Below are positions 4,854 to 5,263 of a stretch of DNA of 5,263 nucleotides, in pieces. The notes beneath the pieces are model-generated. The model searched no databases and was not told where the DNA came from. It was given only the letters and a program-made list of their open reading frames with translations. Position 1 is the stretch's first letter. Each line of letters opens with the position of its first letter. The stretch is from Alphaproteobacteria bacterium UBA7691 (GTDB lineage: Bacteria > Pseudomonadota > Alphaproteobacteria > Ferrovibrionales > Ferrovibrionaceae), in assembly GCA_002482765.1 (NCBI GenBank), contig DLGP01000055.1:1-5263 (forward strand), written 5' to 3'. The position numbers and the translations under genes are program-made.

Positions 4854-5263
4854 GGCTGCACTCCTTGCACGGTGGCGGGATCGACGACGGTGCCGAACAC
4901 CGCCGGATACATCGGTGCAACGTGATGCTTGACGGCCCACAGATACCAGTTGTCGACCACGGTGCCGGTGAGCAGGATGCCGATGCCGCCGGTCAGCGGG
5001 CACAGCACTGCGAACCACCAGGCCCAGCGGTGGATGGATTCCATCGACGCGTTGAAGCCCATCGTCCAGCGCCAGAACAGTGCTGCGCGCTCGGATGCCG
5101 TACCGCGATCGACGATCTGTTCGATTTCCCGTTCGCCACCGAAGCGGCTGACCGCAAGGATGGTTGCACCGTGCATGGCGAACAGCAGCGCCGATCCGTA
5201 GAGGAAGGCGATCGACAGCATGTGGAACGGGTTGTAGAACAGGTTGCCGTAGCGGATCGAGAA
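4850..5263 (-). CDS. pufM: Photosynthetic reaction centre M subunit, C-terminal part (5' end beyond window)
   Basis: This is the last 137 codons of the reaction-centre M chain, an inner-membrane protein that, with L, binds bacteriochlorophylls, bacteriopheophytins, quinones and the non-haem iron. The visible part starts FSIRYGNLFYNPFH and covers the fourth and fifth transmembrane helices. By alignment to remembered Rhodobacter sphaeroides numbering (offset 188), the special-pair ligand His202 is residue 14. Iron ligands His219, Glu234 and His266 are residues 31, 46 and 78, and QA-stacking Trp252 is residue 64. The order of motifs, AMHGATI, FGGEREIEQI, FWRWTMGFN and IHRWAWW, identifies M rather than L. 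The chain ends near position 325 on that scale, about 18 residues beyond the R. sphaeroides M chain, in a tail ending QGVQP. TGA at 4852-4850 overlaps the pufC ATG. The missing start lies past 5263. Confidence 0.97.
   Translation of the reverse strand, partial: FSIRYGNLFYNPFHMLSIAFLYGSALLFAMHGATILAVSRFGGEREIEQIVDRGTASERAALFWRWTMGFNASMESIHRWAWWFAVLCPLTGGIGILLTGTVVDNWYLWAVKHHVAPMYPAVFGTVVDPATVQGVQP
4861..4866 (-). promoter_or_regulatory. Shine-Dalgarno site that fixes the pufC start
   Basis: AAGGAG on the minus strand lies inside the last codons of pufM, 7 nt before the pufC ATG. It is the strongest ribosome-binding sequence I found in the window. It supports initiation at 4853 rather than at the in-frame codons further upstream, and it suggests pufC is translated both by re-initiation at the ATGA overlap and by fresh ribosome binding. 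Confidence 0.8.

Noticed and set aside
3756..4925. 389-residue open frame on the plus strand opposite pufC.
   Set aside because: It is the antisense of a well-identified gene; long open frames opposite GC-rich genes are expected, and the His/Arg/Val-rich translation matches no family I know.
4854..5018. Longer pufC starting near 5018 (416 residues).
   Set aside because: The added segment is pufM coding sequence read in another frame; the lipoprotein signal peptide and AAGGAG place the start at 4853.
1..5263. CRISPR arrays, tRNA genes, insertion sequences or toxin-antitoxin modules.
   Set aside because: I saw no spaced direct repeats, cloverleaf signatures, transposase motifs or small paired genes; almost the whole window is explained by seven identified genes.

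Overview
The window looks like chromosome from a phototrophic proteobacterium. The right end carries the last two genes of a type-II photosynthetic reaction-centre operon: the 3' part of pufM and a complete pufC. The left three quarters carry housekeeping genes in the order ispH-thrB-rnhA, with a convergent peroxiredoxin gene and yqgE beyond. From general knowledge of the group, ispH-thrB(APH-fold)-rnhA-peroxiredoxin is an alphaproteobacterial arrangement, so a purple or aerobic anoxygenic phototrophic alphaproteobacterium is the best guess. I cannot name the genus.

Layout, left to right. yqgE (20-607, minus) is followed by a 234-bp divergent intergenic region (608-841) holding a plausible yqgE promoter and two overlapping GC-rich hairpins. 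A Prx5-like peroxiredoxin gene (842-1324, plus) runs tail to tail into rnhA (1321-1788, minus), and the two coding regions overlap at their stop codons. On the minus strand, thrB (1792-2781) and ispH (2791-3729) lie upstream of rnhA with gaps of only 3 and 9 nt. pufC (3768-4853) lies 38 nt upstream of ispH, and pufM (4850 to beyond the window edge) overlaps pufC by ATGA.

Transcription on the minus strand therefore runs pufM, pufC, ispH, thrB, rnhA, with no recognisable terminator between pufC and ispH. PufM binds the pigments, the non-haem iron and the primary quinone. PufC is the periplasmic tetrahaem lipoprotein that re-reduces the special pair. IspH makes the IPP/DMAPP from which carotenoids and the bacteriochlorophyll tail are built. 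Read-through from the puf operon would link reaction-centre synthesis to precursor supply, but that is inference. pufC has different synonymous codon preferences from ispH and thrB, so the pufC/ispH junction is probably the edge of a photosynthesis gene cluster set beside an older housekeeping operon.

I found no tRNA, rRNA, CRISPR array, insertion sequence or clearly novel system. The points most worth checking are the cluster boundary, a 13-bp hairpin placed inside the 3' end of rnhA just past the peroxiredoxin stop, and the competing hairpins in the peroxiredoxin leader.
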